A stretch of 64,000 nucleotides of DNA from Lepidurus packardi (GCA_023053545.1 JAKZAN010000001.1:7832565-7896564); one strand, 5' to 3'; shown: positions 1 through 13,109, counted from the first letter of the stretch. A program made the numbers and translations. Notes: a model not told the origin generated them from the sequence alone.

Positions 1-36
1 ACGGTACGACGCTTATTAGCGAATAAATCCACTTAC

Positions 37-1728
37 TGCGAGAGGCCGAGTAATTCCGCCCAATATCCGCTAAGGAGCGAATAATGGGCAATTTGGCTGC
101 ACTGTTCTCCTTGTGTTTTTCATACAAATGTCTATGGCGTCTTAGCAATGCATCCCGTACCTGCGAAACAAAGAGCAAAAGCGGAAAATCAAAAACGATG
201 AACAGAGTTTCTTTCATTTTCTTCAATTTTACCCTTTCCCGTGCGGCAAAGGGCAAGTGTCCAGAAGCCACCATGGCGTCAATTGCCAAATCTGCAACTT
301 GTCCCAAAGAAGTAGCTTCGGCATCCAAGAGGACGGTTCCATTTAGCAACAGGCTTCGCAGCTCAAATAACGAATGAAGAGACAATGTGGCGACATGTGG
401 TTTCGACCACCGAGCACCACCTTCTTCCACATCCTCTTCAAATTTTACCCATCTAAAAACCAAACATAAAATAGTCAACATCTCTCATCACAGGATGCAG
501 CTAATCTATTGCGACTCGAGCTTGTCTGGGAATGATAAGGGCGTTTGTTATATTTGTAATAAGGTATACCTAGCAGTCTCGTTCCATTCAGGCTCGCCGT
601 CTTGGTAAGACAGTTCTTCCATTTCGGAAAAGAGAGGGTGGGATTCAAGGGTGTTGTCATCTTCTTCTTCACCCAAGATGAACTGCACGCGCTGGGCAGG
701 TGTAATGTTGCTCTCCTCTGGGTTAGAGGTTTCTTCCTCTGCAATGTCCCGTTCAGGGTGATGGCGATGACGACGGTGGTGTCGATGATGCGAACGACGT
801 TTCACGTTGGGCACGTGAAGCCCTACATACATAGTATGCGCTCGGTGGCCTGCGAAAAACCAAAACCCATTTAATTCAAACCTACCAAGACTACAATGGG
901 GACAAGTTCAACCCAAACCCACGTGCACAGGCCTATATACGTAAAATGCTTTCCCGCACGAACTACTTAATTTCTGTTCTAAAAAGCTTATCCAAGAGAC
1001 GCTTCTTGGCTGTCCTTCAACTGCGTCGAGGGTGTCTCAAAAGCGGAGCGAGACTTTCAAAACGTAACAAAAGTGCGTTCAAGAAAATGACAAACTGACT
1101 TCTGCAAGGATACGTTCGTGCCCTACTTATAAATCTGGTAGGTGCTTATAAACATTATATGTTGGTATAACCACTTCAATGCATAAATCTTAAGAAAAAA
1201 AAATTCACGAGGCTGCACAGACGCAAAAACTCTCCAGTTAAGGTAACATGTGCAATGCTCATGGACGTCGAAGGCCACAAAGCTTCCAAAATAAACGTCC
1301 CGACGCCCAGTACGCTCCAGAAGACGCCGGAGGAGAACATACTTGCCACAAATAGCGCCCCCTAGTGTCGATCATCGACTAGCATACATAAACTCCGTCT
1401 TGGAGTTATGCGTTGTAGTCCCGTTAGCCATTAATAATCAGATTTGTCCAAGTCATTTTCGTCTACATCAAAATCATTCCTTTTGATAACCCATTATCGT
1501 ATAGTAGCACCATAAAGCTGTCCATGACGGTTAGCCTACAGCATGACAGGCAAAACACGCGCGCAACACTTGATTAAAATCTCTACCAAAAATGTTCTTA
1601 CCTTGGAAATCCTTTTCGGAATAGGATGGCAAATTAGGGGCCGCCAAACCCGGGTCTGTAGGCGCTTCATCGTCGCCGGATTTGGCCACCGTCTTGATGT
1701 TGATGGTAATAGGGAAATCATCATCCAT
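37..1728 (-). CDS. SLC4-family bicarbonate transporter (NDAE1/NBC type), N-terminal part; runs off the left edge
   Basis: Membrane transporter that moves bicarbonate coupled to sodium and/or chloride. Only the cytoplasmic N-terminal domain is in the window. Exons on the minus strand are 1728-1602, 849-570, 452-233 and 160-37, each with GT-AG borders and consistent phases (1, 2, 0). The start at 1728 gives a peptide beginning [20 protein letters not shown], which matches the GDDEAP-type start of arthropod family members. Exon 2 carries the conserved HRAHT-YVGLHVP block, a histidine/arginine-rich stretch ([11 protein letters not shown]) and QRVQFILG. Exon 3 has [24 protein letters not shown] and exon 4 has [13 protein letters not shown], all family hallmarks. 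The first intron (850-1601) is long for this locus and holds nothing I recognise. The missing 3' part would encode the membrane domain. Family assignment is very secure; the transport mode (NDAE, NBC or NCBE) cannot be decided here. Confidence 0.93.
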
Positions 1729-4700
1729 GATTTAATCCAAACTGCCAAAGAGTAAAATATACGAAGTCAAAACTTCAACACAATTTATAGATCCATACAA
1801 TAACGAGATAAAAAAGTACAATCACGTGGCTCCCAGTGCAATCGTGTGCTTTCAGGGTCTGTGTATGTCTGTATACCCGTCTAGGGGAATGTGGAGTGTC
1901 TGTCTTTGGTTCCCTGTTCCCTTAGCCGATCAATAAAATGCATGGTCGGTTCCCCCCAACCTAAAATCTCACCCTCCGAACCCCTCTCGATCCCACCAAA
2001 ACCCTCTCAAATCCCCAGAAATCTTCCCGTTTGCCGCTATTTATATATATAAAAAAAAACGTTATTTTAAAAAATGCACACAACTCGATCGGAACCAGGT
2101 CGAATGAATAACAAATGAGTTGAATTTACATGGGTGCATAAGGGAAAGTAGTCTGTGCTACAGCATGGAGTATTATGGTATTGTGAAAGAAGTTCGTGAG
2201 TGTGTGTTTCACTTTTCATTCGGTCAATACAAACAGATATGCCCAGGGTTTTCTTAACATAGAAGAATGAGGTCGGTACTTAATGGCTCACAATTTTGAG
2301 TGAAAGCGATTCCTTTTTTTTTTATTATTTTAGGGTGTGGTATAGTAGGGTCCAGCTTCCTATGGGAACTTATCGGTTTGAAGTACGCCGAGCTCAAAAT
2401 ATTAGCGCTCATCGCATAATCGTCAACTGCAAGCGTTCACGGTTAGCATTTCAAAAATAAAAGACCAACCTTAGGCTTCTGCCGCGAATAGGGATTGTCA
2501 AAGGTCTCCACGTTTAGCCGGATGTGTCCTTTCCATGAGCAACCGAAACTGAGCACAAAGACACAACGTTCGCATTCAAACAATCCCAATAGCAATCACG
2601 GTTTACAACAACCTAGGCCAAATTTTCTCTTGCGAGATTGCGAAAAGAAAAGGGACGAAAGAGTTGTGTTGCGTCTCCACGGAGCCAGAAATGCTTACAA
2701 CAGCAGTTGGTGTAGAAATGTGCTGTGCTGGCACATGCAAATTGGATACTGAACACCGAAGCCTAGCAAACGCTGAGAAAATGAACGGCAGGAAAGCCCA
2801 GGAAGAGAGGAAGATGCAACGGAACAGCTGCCAACAAACCAGCAACGAGACACGCCAGCCTTGACAGACCGAACAGCTTGCAGTGTGTATGACGCAAGAG
2901 TGGAACGGGAGCAAGAGAGCGCATGCGATATATAGCAACCCATTTTCATTTTGCTCTCCATCAGGAGACGAGAAAAAACTGGCTTGGTATTCTATCTTTC
3001 TTTATTTTTTTTCTCTTGCTTTTCTTCTCTCTAAAGTAAGAGTTGTCAAGATAGGCTACCTTGAACCCTGGCCATTGATTTTTACAAAAGGCGACACGGA
3101 ACTCCGGGACTCATTGTCGCCTCTCCGGACTTCGTTTTGCCAAACGTCCATGAACTTGTTGTAGACTCGCTATGTCCCCTGTTTCTAAACGTCCATTTCA
3201 TTCATTAAAATGTTGGAAATCCACACCTGGTATCTCTTAATAACATGCAGGTGCTCTACTTCCAATGCTATGCGTGCTCCTTATCAACAGCATTCCCACT
3301 TAATCAACGCAACTGTGGCTGCAGGAAACATTAACACCGACTTTTTCGTCATACGAGCTAGTTTTTGCTGGCTACACGCGTAAAACCGATGGGATATTGA
3401 GAGTGGATACAACTTTACATAGCCCTTCGCTTTCTATAGCTATTTGATCCAAGGCGGGCAATCAATTACTGATTATCTAGATGGTCAAATAAACTTTATG
3501 ACCAATAAACATTATAGATGACTTAAAAAAAGTCGTCATCATCCCACTTATCGCTCTTTTGTGACAATGTTGAGCTCCTGAATGAGACACGGTTGGCAAG
3601 CATAACAAGCTAAGCCTGAGTTCAAACAAGGCTTTGGAGGATTTTTTCTAAGATCTACTAATTTCATTAAAGGTAGAAATGGTGCCGTGCACTTCATTTC
3701 GTAAACACGTTGCGATACGTGAAGATTACTTTACGGAAGGTTTAATGATGATTAATGAGCTGAGTCTACATAGCGCTTATGCGGTGGACAAATGGCACAT
3801 ATCAACTGGATCAATAGTGTTGGACCCGTGTATGGCAAAAGATTCGTGTTATACACGACCCGACAAAGAACGATGCGGATGGTGTCGCCAAAGCCTTTCA
3901 CCTTGAACTTACAGGACAGACCAAGCTCGAAACCTAATATCCTTGAAGAACCTTTATTTCTTGCAAGCTCATTTAGTACGCTATCAAATGTATTTTAAGA
4001 GAGGGAAAATCAAAGAAAGACTGGAAAGTTTGCGTCAACAAGCAATGAGGTCATGGGAATCCCACATTTTTTAAGCTTTTCACATGCGGTACCATGCACT
4101 ACACCATTCAGAAAACCCTAAGTGACGCTATGTAGATGTCGATTGGGAAAAAAAGAGAAGAATCTATCTAGCACATTTCTCTTGTTGTTTCCAGCTACGT
4201 CTCCTTGCTTGTACAAGTACCAGAACTACTCGGAAGAAAATTCAGTTTTGTACTGCTCTCAGAGACCACAATTGTCTTTTCTTTTTATCCTAGATCATAT
4301 TTCCTGCCAATATTAAATGCCTTCAAAGGAGATTGTCGGAATTGGGACACCGAAACTGATATACCTAGGTCCGACTTGAGATCTTGCAACACAAACACAC
4401 TCACTTGTATCTCGTGGCCAAAGGCTGGCAATAAAAAACAGGTTAAAAAAACATACGTGTGTACCTACGTACTCGAGTCCAGAGCTGACAGTCTCATTGA
4501 TGTAAGCTAAACGGATGAGAACAAGTAAAAAGACCTAGGCACATATAGGCTGTGTTACTGTCACTTCAGGCAACCGAATGAAGAGATTTGTCAACGATAT
4601 GCCAAGTACGCGGCTTACTTTGCTGTGCACACCTGCGGCACTTGTGAAGGGGAAAGATAGCGGTCCTTGAGCTGACCGATTATGAATAACCAGAATATCT

Positions 4701-6130
4701 AGAATCTATCGCCTGTGTGTTTCGCAAAGGACAATGTTGGCATTGAAAGCAGGCATAACATGCAAGAAACCTATGGATTCAAAGGAAACCGTGATCCTAA
4801 GACCCAAGGTCACTCCGCATCACCTCAATTCCCCATATGGAGCTTCGCACTAACGGGTACCGAAACCCGTTCTTGAAAAAACGATATCGTGGACGGGAAG
4901 GTAAAAACTCATCGGGGTATACCCAAAGACAGGTTTATGGTAAACGTAGGCAAAGAGAAAACCCCAGCCTGCCTATAGCTCTCTTCGAGCTTTTTTATGG
5001 CTGGCGGTTGGAAAATGAAAAACCGAAAAGGCAGCTCTAGCCGTGAAAACTACTTTCACTATGCTTCTGTACTTTCCATAGAAAGTGTACCACATAGACC
5101 TAGACCTCGCAACGTCAACTACGACTAACGGTAATGTTATTAGGGTGGCTTTAACCCTAACCCTGACCGAGACGGAGGGCAGGCTAGTATAGCCTACTAG
5201 GGTTGAATGGCTGAACCTGTACCCGAGATAAAAGATCCAAGCGTCAAAATATCGCCCTTCACAATGGAATTCTAAGACGAAAAACTTTGAACCGTTAGAA
5301 AAACTTTGAACCGTTAGAACTTTACAGCTTTTACAGAAAATGGTGAGAATGGGCTTGTTTTCGAAATATTTTCGTCGTTTCCTAGAAAAAAGGACCCAGC
5401 TATTCACAACGAATGAAACAGTGGTGTTCGACCTGAGCATTTCGCAGAGTTCTTTTGGAAACAATCGCGTTTGATAGATGAACAGTATGAACGACGGAAC
5501 ATCAAACGGGGCAGCGGATGGGGGAGATATCTCTCGATGGCCAGCAGGTTTAATGTCCGGCATGAAGGTCGAAGTCTTTCAGACCAAGGATAAGTGTCTC
5601 AGCCCGGATATGGGTAGGGTCAAGTTCAACGTCAAGGCGACGAACACCCCAGCGCGGCCAAGGAACAAGATCTACCACAATCAAGACCTTGACAAGCTTC
5701 ACCTTTCCATTTTCTTTATTACTATGATGGCAACATAAGTCGGGATATCGAAATAAAGGGTGCAAGACGATAGCCTGCATCGGTAGCAAGAGGATAATTA
5801 TACTCACTCATAGCTGAACGATGGCAGCACCGTGCAGGCCCCATTTCGTTTGTTTTGCTTACATGATTTTCGCTCAAACTGTAGAAAAGAATCATATTAA
5901 CGTGGTGGCTGTATTAAATGATAATCAAGAACTTCTTCCGTGCTGAGATATTGTATTTACATAGTACGAACACAATATTTTGTTCAACTATCCGGACTGC
6001 AGTTAAATTAAACTCAGGAATAACTGACTTGAAACTTGAGGTAATACTAATAGTTCTAGTTTCTATGAAAATTATTTTTTATGCAGTAAGGTAATGTAAT
6101 GAAAGTGCAACTAAACGTTTTTATTTAATT
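1729..6130. other. intergenic region between divergent genes, no recognised gene
   Basis: This 4.4 kb lies between the start of the left SLC4 gene (minus strand) and the phosphatase (plus strand), so it should hold both promoters. The open frames here (for example 4973-5563 minus and 5478-5738 plus) have no family features I recognise and no convincing splice partners. I see no transposon termini or tRNA. Confidence 0.6.
5281..5317. repeat. two-copy direct repeat of 18-19 bp
   Basis: The unit AAAACTTTGAACCGTTAG occurs twice head to tail, the second copy with one extra A. It is a small local duplication in intergenic DNA with no evident function. Confidence 0.9.
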
Positions 6131-6136
6131 ATGCAG

Positions 6137-6877
6137 ATGAAGCCCAAAGTTTTGATGGCCTTCGACTTTGACCACACGCTTATTAACGACAATAGTGACA
6201 TCTATGTACAAAAGCTGGCACCGAACTCAAAAATTCCTACAACAATCAAAGCTTTATATAGCGAAAAAGGCTGGACGAAATATATGGGCGAGATTTTTCG
6301 TTACTTGCATCAAAACCGCGTAACCCCTCAAGAAATCCTGGACTGCATGGCAGAAATTAATTTCGCTCCGGGCATGGTCGATTTGCTTGATGCTTTGGAA
6401 CGCATCAACGGAGACGCAATTATCATTTCCGACTCAAACTCCGTATTTATCGAGCATATCTTGAAGGTCAGCGCTCTAGACAGCAAGATCCTGCAAACGT
6501 TTACCAATCCGGCCTCTTTCGATTCCGAAGGGCGGTTAAATATCGACGTATACCACTGGCAGAATTCATGCTCTTTGAGCACCAAAAATTTGTGCAAGGG
6601 GGACATTCTTGAGACGTACGTGAGCGAACGGAAGACGCGAGACAATATCCAATATGATGTGGTAGCGTACGTGGGAGACGGCCAAAATGACCTCTGTCCT
6701 AGCTTGCGGCTGAGGAGTCGGGATCTTGTATTCCCTCGCGTAGGATTCTCTCTTTTACCTTACATTAAAAAAGTTGAAGAGCAGCAAGGGCTTAAAGTGC
6801 AAGCCAACATTCATCCATGGAATTCTGGGCACGACATTATGAAAGTCCTCCAGGAGCACCTTAACTTGACCAAATAA
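6137..6877 (+). CDS. PHOSPHO1/2-type HAD phosphatase (pyridoxal-5'-phosphate or phosphoethanolamine/phosphocholine phosphatase)
   Basis: Cytosolic HAD-superfamily phosphatase. The catalytic motif DFDHTL (nucleophile D plus acid/base D) is near residue 10. Motif II is SDSN, the motif III lysine lies in NLCKGDIL, and the magnesium motif IV is VGDGQNDLCP. The length, about 246 residues, is right for the family and the frame is a single uninterrupted exon. I place the start at 6137 because the sequence just before it (pyrimidine-rich, ending ATGCAG) looks like a 3' splice site, so ATG-AAG would begin the coding exon after an intron in the 5' untranslated region. An in-frame ATG at 6131 is the alternative. 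PHOSPHO2 and PHOSPHO1 cannot be separated by eye, so the substrate (pyridoxal phosphate, phosphoethanolamine or phosphocholine) is open. Confidence 0.92.
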   Translation: MKPKVLMAFDFDHTLINDNSDIYVQKLAPNSKIPTTIKALYSEKGWTKYMGEIFRYLHQNRVTPQEILDCMAEINFAPGMVDLLDALERINGDAIIISDSNSVFIEHILKVSALDSKILQTFTNPASFDSEGRLNIDVYHWQNSCSLSTKNLCKGDILETYVSERKTRDNIQYDVVAYVGDGQNDLCPSLRLRSRDLVFPRVGFSLLPYIKKVEEQQGLKVQANIHPWNSGHDIMKVLQEHLNLTK

Positions 6878-6952
6878 GGTGGAGAGCCCTCTTTAAAAAA
6901 GATTCAAATTTACTGTCGTTTTTGTTTGGAAAATTTTAAACGTTTTCTTATC

Positions 6953-6958
6953 AATAAA
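6953..6958 (+). terminator. poly(A) signal AATAAA of the phosphatase gene
   Basis: A canonical AATAAA lies 76 nt past the stop codon in AT-rich sequence, the expected spacing for 3'-end formation. Confidence 0.7.
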
Positions 6959-8615
6959 TGAATTAAAAAAACTTGCGCGGTTCAAAAGAAGTGCTTCATG
7001 CTTTTAAACCTTGGAAGTGGGGTATTGCAATTCCCGATCAGTTCAGTTGAAGCTAGTCCGTACTGGCTTGTTCAAAAAGTGTACACCTTCAGTCGGCGGT
7101 CGAGTAGCTCTCTTTTGAAAAGTTCGTGCGTACTTACTGTATGCTTGCAGCATATTTAACAGGTTTAAAAGTTGCTGGGCGACTTTACTATCTTTCGAAA
7201 AGACTGTCATGTGGTCACTAAGCAGGATTAGACAGGAATTTTTCTCCTTTATTATAAAAAAAAAACCTTTATTATAAAAAGACTCTTCGAGTTTCAATCG
7301 AAGTAACCCCAAATATATAGCACGTAGATTTGGTAAGGCTTCGCGCTTGGAGAAAGTACCGGTCATTCACACCTCGTTGGTATATAGAAAGAGTCGGCCC
7401 GACCAAGCACCCGGCGTTTCTTCCACCTTAACTATAACTATGAGGTGCATCGATTACCGTCAAGTCCGGTGTGAACCAGTCCGCGTTTCTTCTTTAAAGG
7501 AACAGAGCTCATTCTAACACGAGGCAATGCCAAGACTGTGGCAAGCTCAGTTAAAAATTAACCTACATTTGCCTAGGTTTAGCCTCCGAAAAATAAATTA
7601 AAGCATTCATATTATACCGAACAGAGCCGGAATGTGATTTGGAACTTGTTAGGTTCGCTACATTTATGCTTATTAATATTACCGTATACACGATTTGCTA
7701 GCAAGATATGGGATGCATAACCGGATCAAACTCATTCCTATAAAACAGTTTTTAAGAATAAAAACGGAGAACTGGAAAAGAGCAGTTCCTTTAACTTTGT
7801 AATTAGGTGCCTGTTGCGCAACATTTTCTGCAGAATCTTAGTTTTGCATAGGGTTTTCCCAGTCTTAAATTGAAATACAATCGAAGTTCTTAGACCTGAC
7901 TTTTCCTTAAACAATACCTTCCCAATTTGCGTGCAGCCTGCGTAATTGTCATTGGTTTACTGGCGTTTCCCAGTTTTGACTTGCTTATTATGCCATAGAC
8001 CTGTAACACCTTAAGCCCTAATTCATATTCCTACTACAGAAAGCCAAGCCAGAAGCCTGAGCTGACTTGCTTAATGACGAGAATATCAAAGCGTGCAATC
8101 CAGAATCCAATACACAATATTTCCGGGGGTTTTATAATACATCGTAGGCGCCGTGCTTCAGGTGTAGCGGCGGTAGAGGGTATATATGGGACCCCTGTTA
8201 AGTAGCTTTCTGTCATGTGGTAACTGAGTCCGGCTAAGACACCAGTCTTTACGAGCTCTCCCAGTACACAGTTGGAGTACACAGTTACGAAGCTGAATCG
8301 TCCATCTCAAAGGGAAGCCATTACTATTACTGCTCTATAGTTCTAAGGAATTGCAGGAAAAGGATTTTACGCTACTAGTTTGGCAAGCTTTTCACGTTAC
8401 CAAGTGGCCTTGTTGCAGTGCTGTTCATTCCTGCACTACCATAAACTTCGAAACTGGGTAAGTCGGTTCAGTTTCTCGCTCGGGTACCAGTTATTTTTTT
8501 TATTACTTACATAACCTGTAAGCCCATTTGAACCAATTGTTTATATTTATATATGCTAACAACTATTGTAATCTTTCATTAGCATTTCGGCAGCAAAGCT
8601 GGTCCGCACACGACG
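6959..8615. other. intergenic region, nothing recognised
   Basis: AT-rich spacer before the second SLC4 gene. It contains a short two-copy repeat (CCTTTATTATAAAAA at 7246 and 7266) and only unsupported short open frames. The promoter of the next gene should lie here. Confidence 0.55.
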
Positions 8616-11600
8616 TTGATAATGAACATATCAGATGAATTAAATGGCTCAGGTATATTTTTTAGCACGATGAAAATAAAGCTGTGCGAGATGTCATTTA
8701 AACAACATTCTTCTATCTTTCTAGCGCTCACTCGTGATATCTTGGTGAGACCACCAGTTCATGGGGATGAGCGACCCATGCTACGGCGCATTAACGTCAC
8801 CCGGACCATCTCAGAATGTGAGGCACGAGACGGCGTTCCTAGTGAGTTTTATACCAAAAATGGCCATCACTATTTTCTACGTAATTCTATTTTGCCTTTT
8901 TCTAGACGCCTCGCCTTCGGTGCGGGTCAGGTTTATTTTAGGAGAAGAAGAACATCCGGATGACAAACCTCTCCGCCCTATTTTCTGCGAAATGGAAGAA
9001 CTATCTATGACCAACCAGGGCATGGAATGGAAAGAAACTGCTAGGTAAAATTAACCTTATTGGCCGCAAACAGACAGCTAATACGACTATCTACTCCAAG
9101 GTGGATTAAGTTTGAAGAGACGGTAGAAGACGGAGGGTGTCGTTGGTCCAAACCCTACGTTGGCACGTTGTCGCTGCACGCTATTTTCGAGTTCCGAAGT
9201 ATGCCATCATGGACCACTATTTGCAAAAGTCGACATTTGTTCTAAGGGTACGCTTGATTGTTTGTATTAGGTCACTTGCTGAATGGTGTAGTCGTTTTGG
9301 ATGCCGCAGCAGGAACATTGGGTCAAGTTGCCGAACTCGCGTTGGAAGCCTTGGTTAGTGACGGACAGTTGGCGCACAACCATAAGGACAAGGTCCGCGA
9401 CTTGCTACGTCGACCACATCGTCACTTGTACGAAGTCCAGAAACATGTTGGGCTGGGCAAAACGCCTTCGTCTAAAAGTATATTTTTTCTGACCTTTTCT
9501 AAGAACAGCTCTCTCTTTTTGTTATCAAAATATTGTTTTGAAAAGTTATTGTCTAGATGCTTATCATGTGTCTGTCTAACAAAAACAGGTTTGGCTCTAG
9601 CCGAAAAAGCAGCTGCTTACGCTAACACTGCTGCCGTGACCGTTAGTCCTAATAGCAATGACTTAAAGGTATGCTAATCTCGTTTATGCAGGGATGCTTA
9701 AAGAAAACAAAAAAATTTGTCCCTGAAAAATAGGGCAACACGGCATTTCTGAAGAAAATCCCATTTGGAGCTGAAGTTATGAACGTTTTGGTAGGCGAAC
9801 TGGATTTTCTTGAGAAACCTATTGCCGCTTTCGTACGCCTTAATGCTGCTACCGTCTTCGGTGGCCTTACAGAAGTCCCTCTGCCCACGCGCTTTATCTA
9901 CCTGTTTTTGGGACCTGCGGTAAATAATCATGATTCGAATGATGAATGTTTTCGAGCACGCTTGCAGGATACATCAACTGAATATTTGATGAAATTCAGG
10001 GAGGTTTGGCAGACTATAGAGAAGTAGGCCGCGTCGCGGCCAGCCTAATGGCGGATGAGGTCTTCCATGAAGTGGCTTATCGTGCCCGAAATCGTGATCA
10101 TCTTCTCGCTGGAGTTGACGAGTTTCTTGACGCGGTCACGGTCCTACCGCCTGGGGAATGGGATCCGAACATCAGAATAGAGCCTCCCAAAAAGATTCCA
10201 TCTCAAGTAAATTGCTAATATCCGTAGAAACAATGCCTGACTTACTTTGTATTATTTACTAACCCAAGGAGCCTCGCAAGAACCCTGAGAAGAATTTAGA
10301 TCATCTAGACCCGGAATTGGAAGAACTGAGGTATTTACAAAGTCAAGGATTGGTCCGGACTGGAAGACTCTTCGGTGGTCTAATTAACGACGTTAAACGC
10401 AAAGCTCCCTGGTAAGAACCCTATAATGACATAGAATTACAGATTTTTACTATAAGAAAGACAGGGATAGACGATATAAACCCTATAATAAATGTAGTTC
10501 GCCTTCGCAAAAAAAAAAGAGGAAAAAAAATTCTGTTGTTGAATTCCAAACTTTTGCAGGTACGTGTCAGATTTTAAGGACGCCCTTTCCTTGCAAGGTC
10601 TTGCTACAGTTTGCTTTCTGTACTTTGCGTCGCTCTCGCCTATCATCACGTTCGGAGGCTTACTGAGTGACGCAACGGAAGATCGTCTCGGAGCGCTGGA
10701 ATCTCTGTGTGCTGGTTGCCTCTGTGGAATATTGTTTGGACTGTTCTCTGGACAGCCTTTAAGTTTGCTAAACGCTACGGGACCGGTTCTTGTTTTTGAG
10801 TCGATTCTCTATAACTTTTGCAAGTAATTTCGAGTTCATTTTATTAGCTAATCTATCAGTGTTTGTGTTAGTTGAAATGAAGTTTGGTTCACTGATATTT
10901 TTATCTTTTTAAACAGAAAAGCTGGCTATTATTATCTAACGGTGCGATTATGGGTGGGCGTATGGATGGGGGTGTACATGCTCATCCTATGCGCATTCGA
11001 CGTTTCCGCTTGGGTTTGCTACGTTACCAGGTTCACGGAAGAAAATTTCGCGTTGCTCATTGCAACCGTGTACTTGTATAAGGTACGAAACGGGTACTTC
11101 ACTTTTGAAAAATTCTTTGCTATATTAATTTCTTTGCGAAGGCTGTGGAGAAACTAGTCGAAATTGCTTACAAATACCCGATTTTTCCGGACGATCACCA
11201 ATACCGAGGCGACTGTTTTTGCTACCCTGGCAATGAATCAACTGTCCTTACTGTCCCTACTAATTGGACCCGGTTCGAACGTCGCCACTGCATGCAGATG
11301 TACAATGGTACTCTGATGGGTAACGATTGCTTCGAGCCCCATGATCATCCATGGTACCCGAACGTCTTCTTCATGTCCATGTGCTTAGCTATATTCACGT
11401 ATTTCCTTTGCGTTACCCTGAAAAACATGAAGCATTCCATTTACTTTCCGAATATAGTAAGTCAAAATATGTCCAACATTTCCTGGTGTAATCGCAATTC
11501 TCTTTGGGCATATAGGTACGCAAAACTCTGAGTGATTTCGCAGTATTCATCGTCATTGTCTCTATGACTGCTGTTGACTTCTTTGTTGGAGTCAAAACGC

Positions 11601-13109
11601 CAAAACTATCTGTAAGTGAAATGCGAGTCCTTTAGATTTATTTGTGATTCGTTGGAATTTTAGGTCCCAGGCGAATTTAAGCCGACGTGGTCAGGAAGAG
11701 GCTGGATAACCCCATTTGTGCATCCAGATAACCCATGGTGGATTATACCGGCGTGCATGCTACCCGCTATGCTGTCCACTATTCTACTATTCTTGGATCA
11801 GCAAATTACTTCCGTTATCGTAAACAGAAGAGAACATAAGCTCAAGGTAACATCCAAACAAGATAACGCTTGCTTAGCAAATCCTCTCTTACGTTCGTAA
11901 TTTTTGCAACCACAGAAAGGGTGCGGCTACCATCTGGATCTTCTGGTATTAGCAGTTCTCACAGTATTGATGGGCATTCTAGGGTTACCTTGGCACGTCG
12001 CCGGTACTGTCATTTGCATTAACCACATCAACTCATTGAAACACGAAAGCGAGACGGCTGCGCCTGGTGACAAACCTCAATTTTTAGGCATTAGGTACAT
12101 AGAGCAGTTTCGTGTACTGAAAACAAAAAATGCATAAAAATTACCATTATATTATCCATTATTAGGGAGCAGCGTTTGACGCATATTTGCATCTTTTTAT
12201 TGGTGGGCTTATCCGTGTTTATGACTCCCGTTTTACAATTCATTCCTATGCCAGTACTTTACGGCGTATTTCTGTACATGGGTACGGCCCCACTAGCAGA
12301 AATGCAATTTTATGACCGAGTTCGACTTTTCTTCATTCCTATTAAGTACCAACCGGATTATAGCTACTTAAGAAAAGTAAGTGCTTTCTAAGGCTATAAA
12401 CTGATCTTTATTGAATTATTATTTTTTAGGTGCGCTTAAGTCGAGTGCATTTGTATACTATAGTACAACTGGCTTGTTTTGCCCTGCTTTGGGTTGTGAA
12501 GACTAACGAAACAATTTCGATCGGTTTCCCTGCCATGGTATGTATCTTTTGCTTGTTTCTGACCAGTATAATTTAATCAGAGGTTCACATGTATCATTCT
12601 CTAGTTAGTTGTGATGATTGTCGTTCGAAAATGCTTAGACTACGTCTTCACAAAATGTGAATTGCGATCGCTGGATCAGGTGATACCACCATTCAACATG
12701 AAAATGCTGCCAACTGCTGTCCTTGATGAAGTAAAAATATTTTGTATTAAAAATAATGTATAATAACTGTCTATTTCGGCTTTCTACAGAAAAAGCCACC
12801 TCCTGGCGGGGAAGCCAAACTGCCCAGTATTGCTTCAAAAGTCAACATTTCCGATGAAGTGGTTAAAAGTGGCGTGTGGCATTCGATTAATAAGCGCAAA
12901 AAGTGAATTTCATGTTATTTTTGGGGGCATTTTCCAATGTTTTTGTATTTAGGAAACTCAGCTTAATTTCTGCTGACGACGACAATGGCATGAGTTTGTC
13001 TCAGCGACATACATCGGAGGATGCGACAAGCAAAGACGAAATCGAGCCTTTATCATTCAAGGCGAAGGAAACCAAAGAGGACAAAGTATCTTATATATGT
13101 AATAGCTGA
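8616..13109 (+). CDS. SLC4-family sodium/bicarbonate transporter, complete divergent paralogue, 20 exons
   Basis: Polytopic bicarbonate transporter. Exons: 8616-8652, 8725-8841, 8906-9044, 9101-9198, 9271-9477, 9589-9668, 9734-9919, 10000-10206, 10269-10411, 10560-10823, 10917-11082, 11142-11456, 11516-11611, 11664-11846, 11916-12094, 12166-12376, 12430-12537, 12605-12730, 12790-12902, 12953-13109. Phases close throughout and give 1,043 residues. Hallmarks in order: [80 protein letters not shown] at the first membrane helix, [42 protein letters not shown], and [15 protein letters not shown]. The third extracellular loop keeps four cysteines and several NxS/T sites. Compared with the left SLC4 gene it lacks the His-rich N-terminal segment and has [12 protein letters not shown] where relatives have GQPLTILGSTGP. 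The first short exon and the last exon are the least certain; a stop at 12904-12906 would be used if the last intron were retained. Confidence 0.93.

Noticed and set aside
2603..2938. 111-codon minus-strand frame with hydrophobic cysteine-rich content
   Set aside because: It overlaps other frames of similar length on both strands, has no recognised family features, and its composition follows the local base content.
5151..5164. Two CCCTAA-like units resembling telomere repeats
   Set aside because: Two copies are chance level and the unit is not the usual arthropod TTAGG type.
4973..5563. 196-codon minus-strand open frame in the intergenic region
   Set aside because: No domain, no supporting splice sites, uneven composition, and it overlaps a small direct repeat (5281-5317).
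5478..5738. Plus-strand frame with SRWPAGLMSGMKVEVFQTKD, vaguely like a Tudor/MBT-type start
   Set aside because: The resemblance is short and unsupported by a second motif or by a splice donor to further exons. It could be a relic, but I cannot support it.
7246..7280. Two-copy CCTTTATTATAAAAA repeat
   Set aside because: Isolated AT-rich slippage with no further copies or flanking structure.
10028..10042. Short palindrome GGCCGCGTCGCGGCC inside the SLC4 gene
   Set aside because: It falls in a conserved coding exon ([10 protein letters not shown]) and is explained by the codons used.
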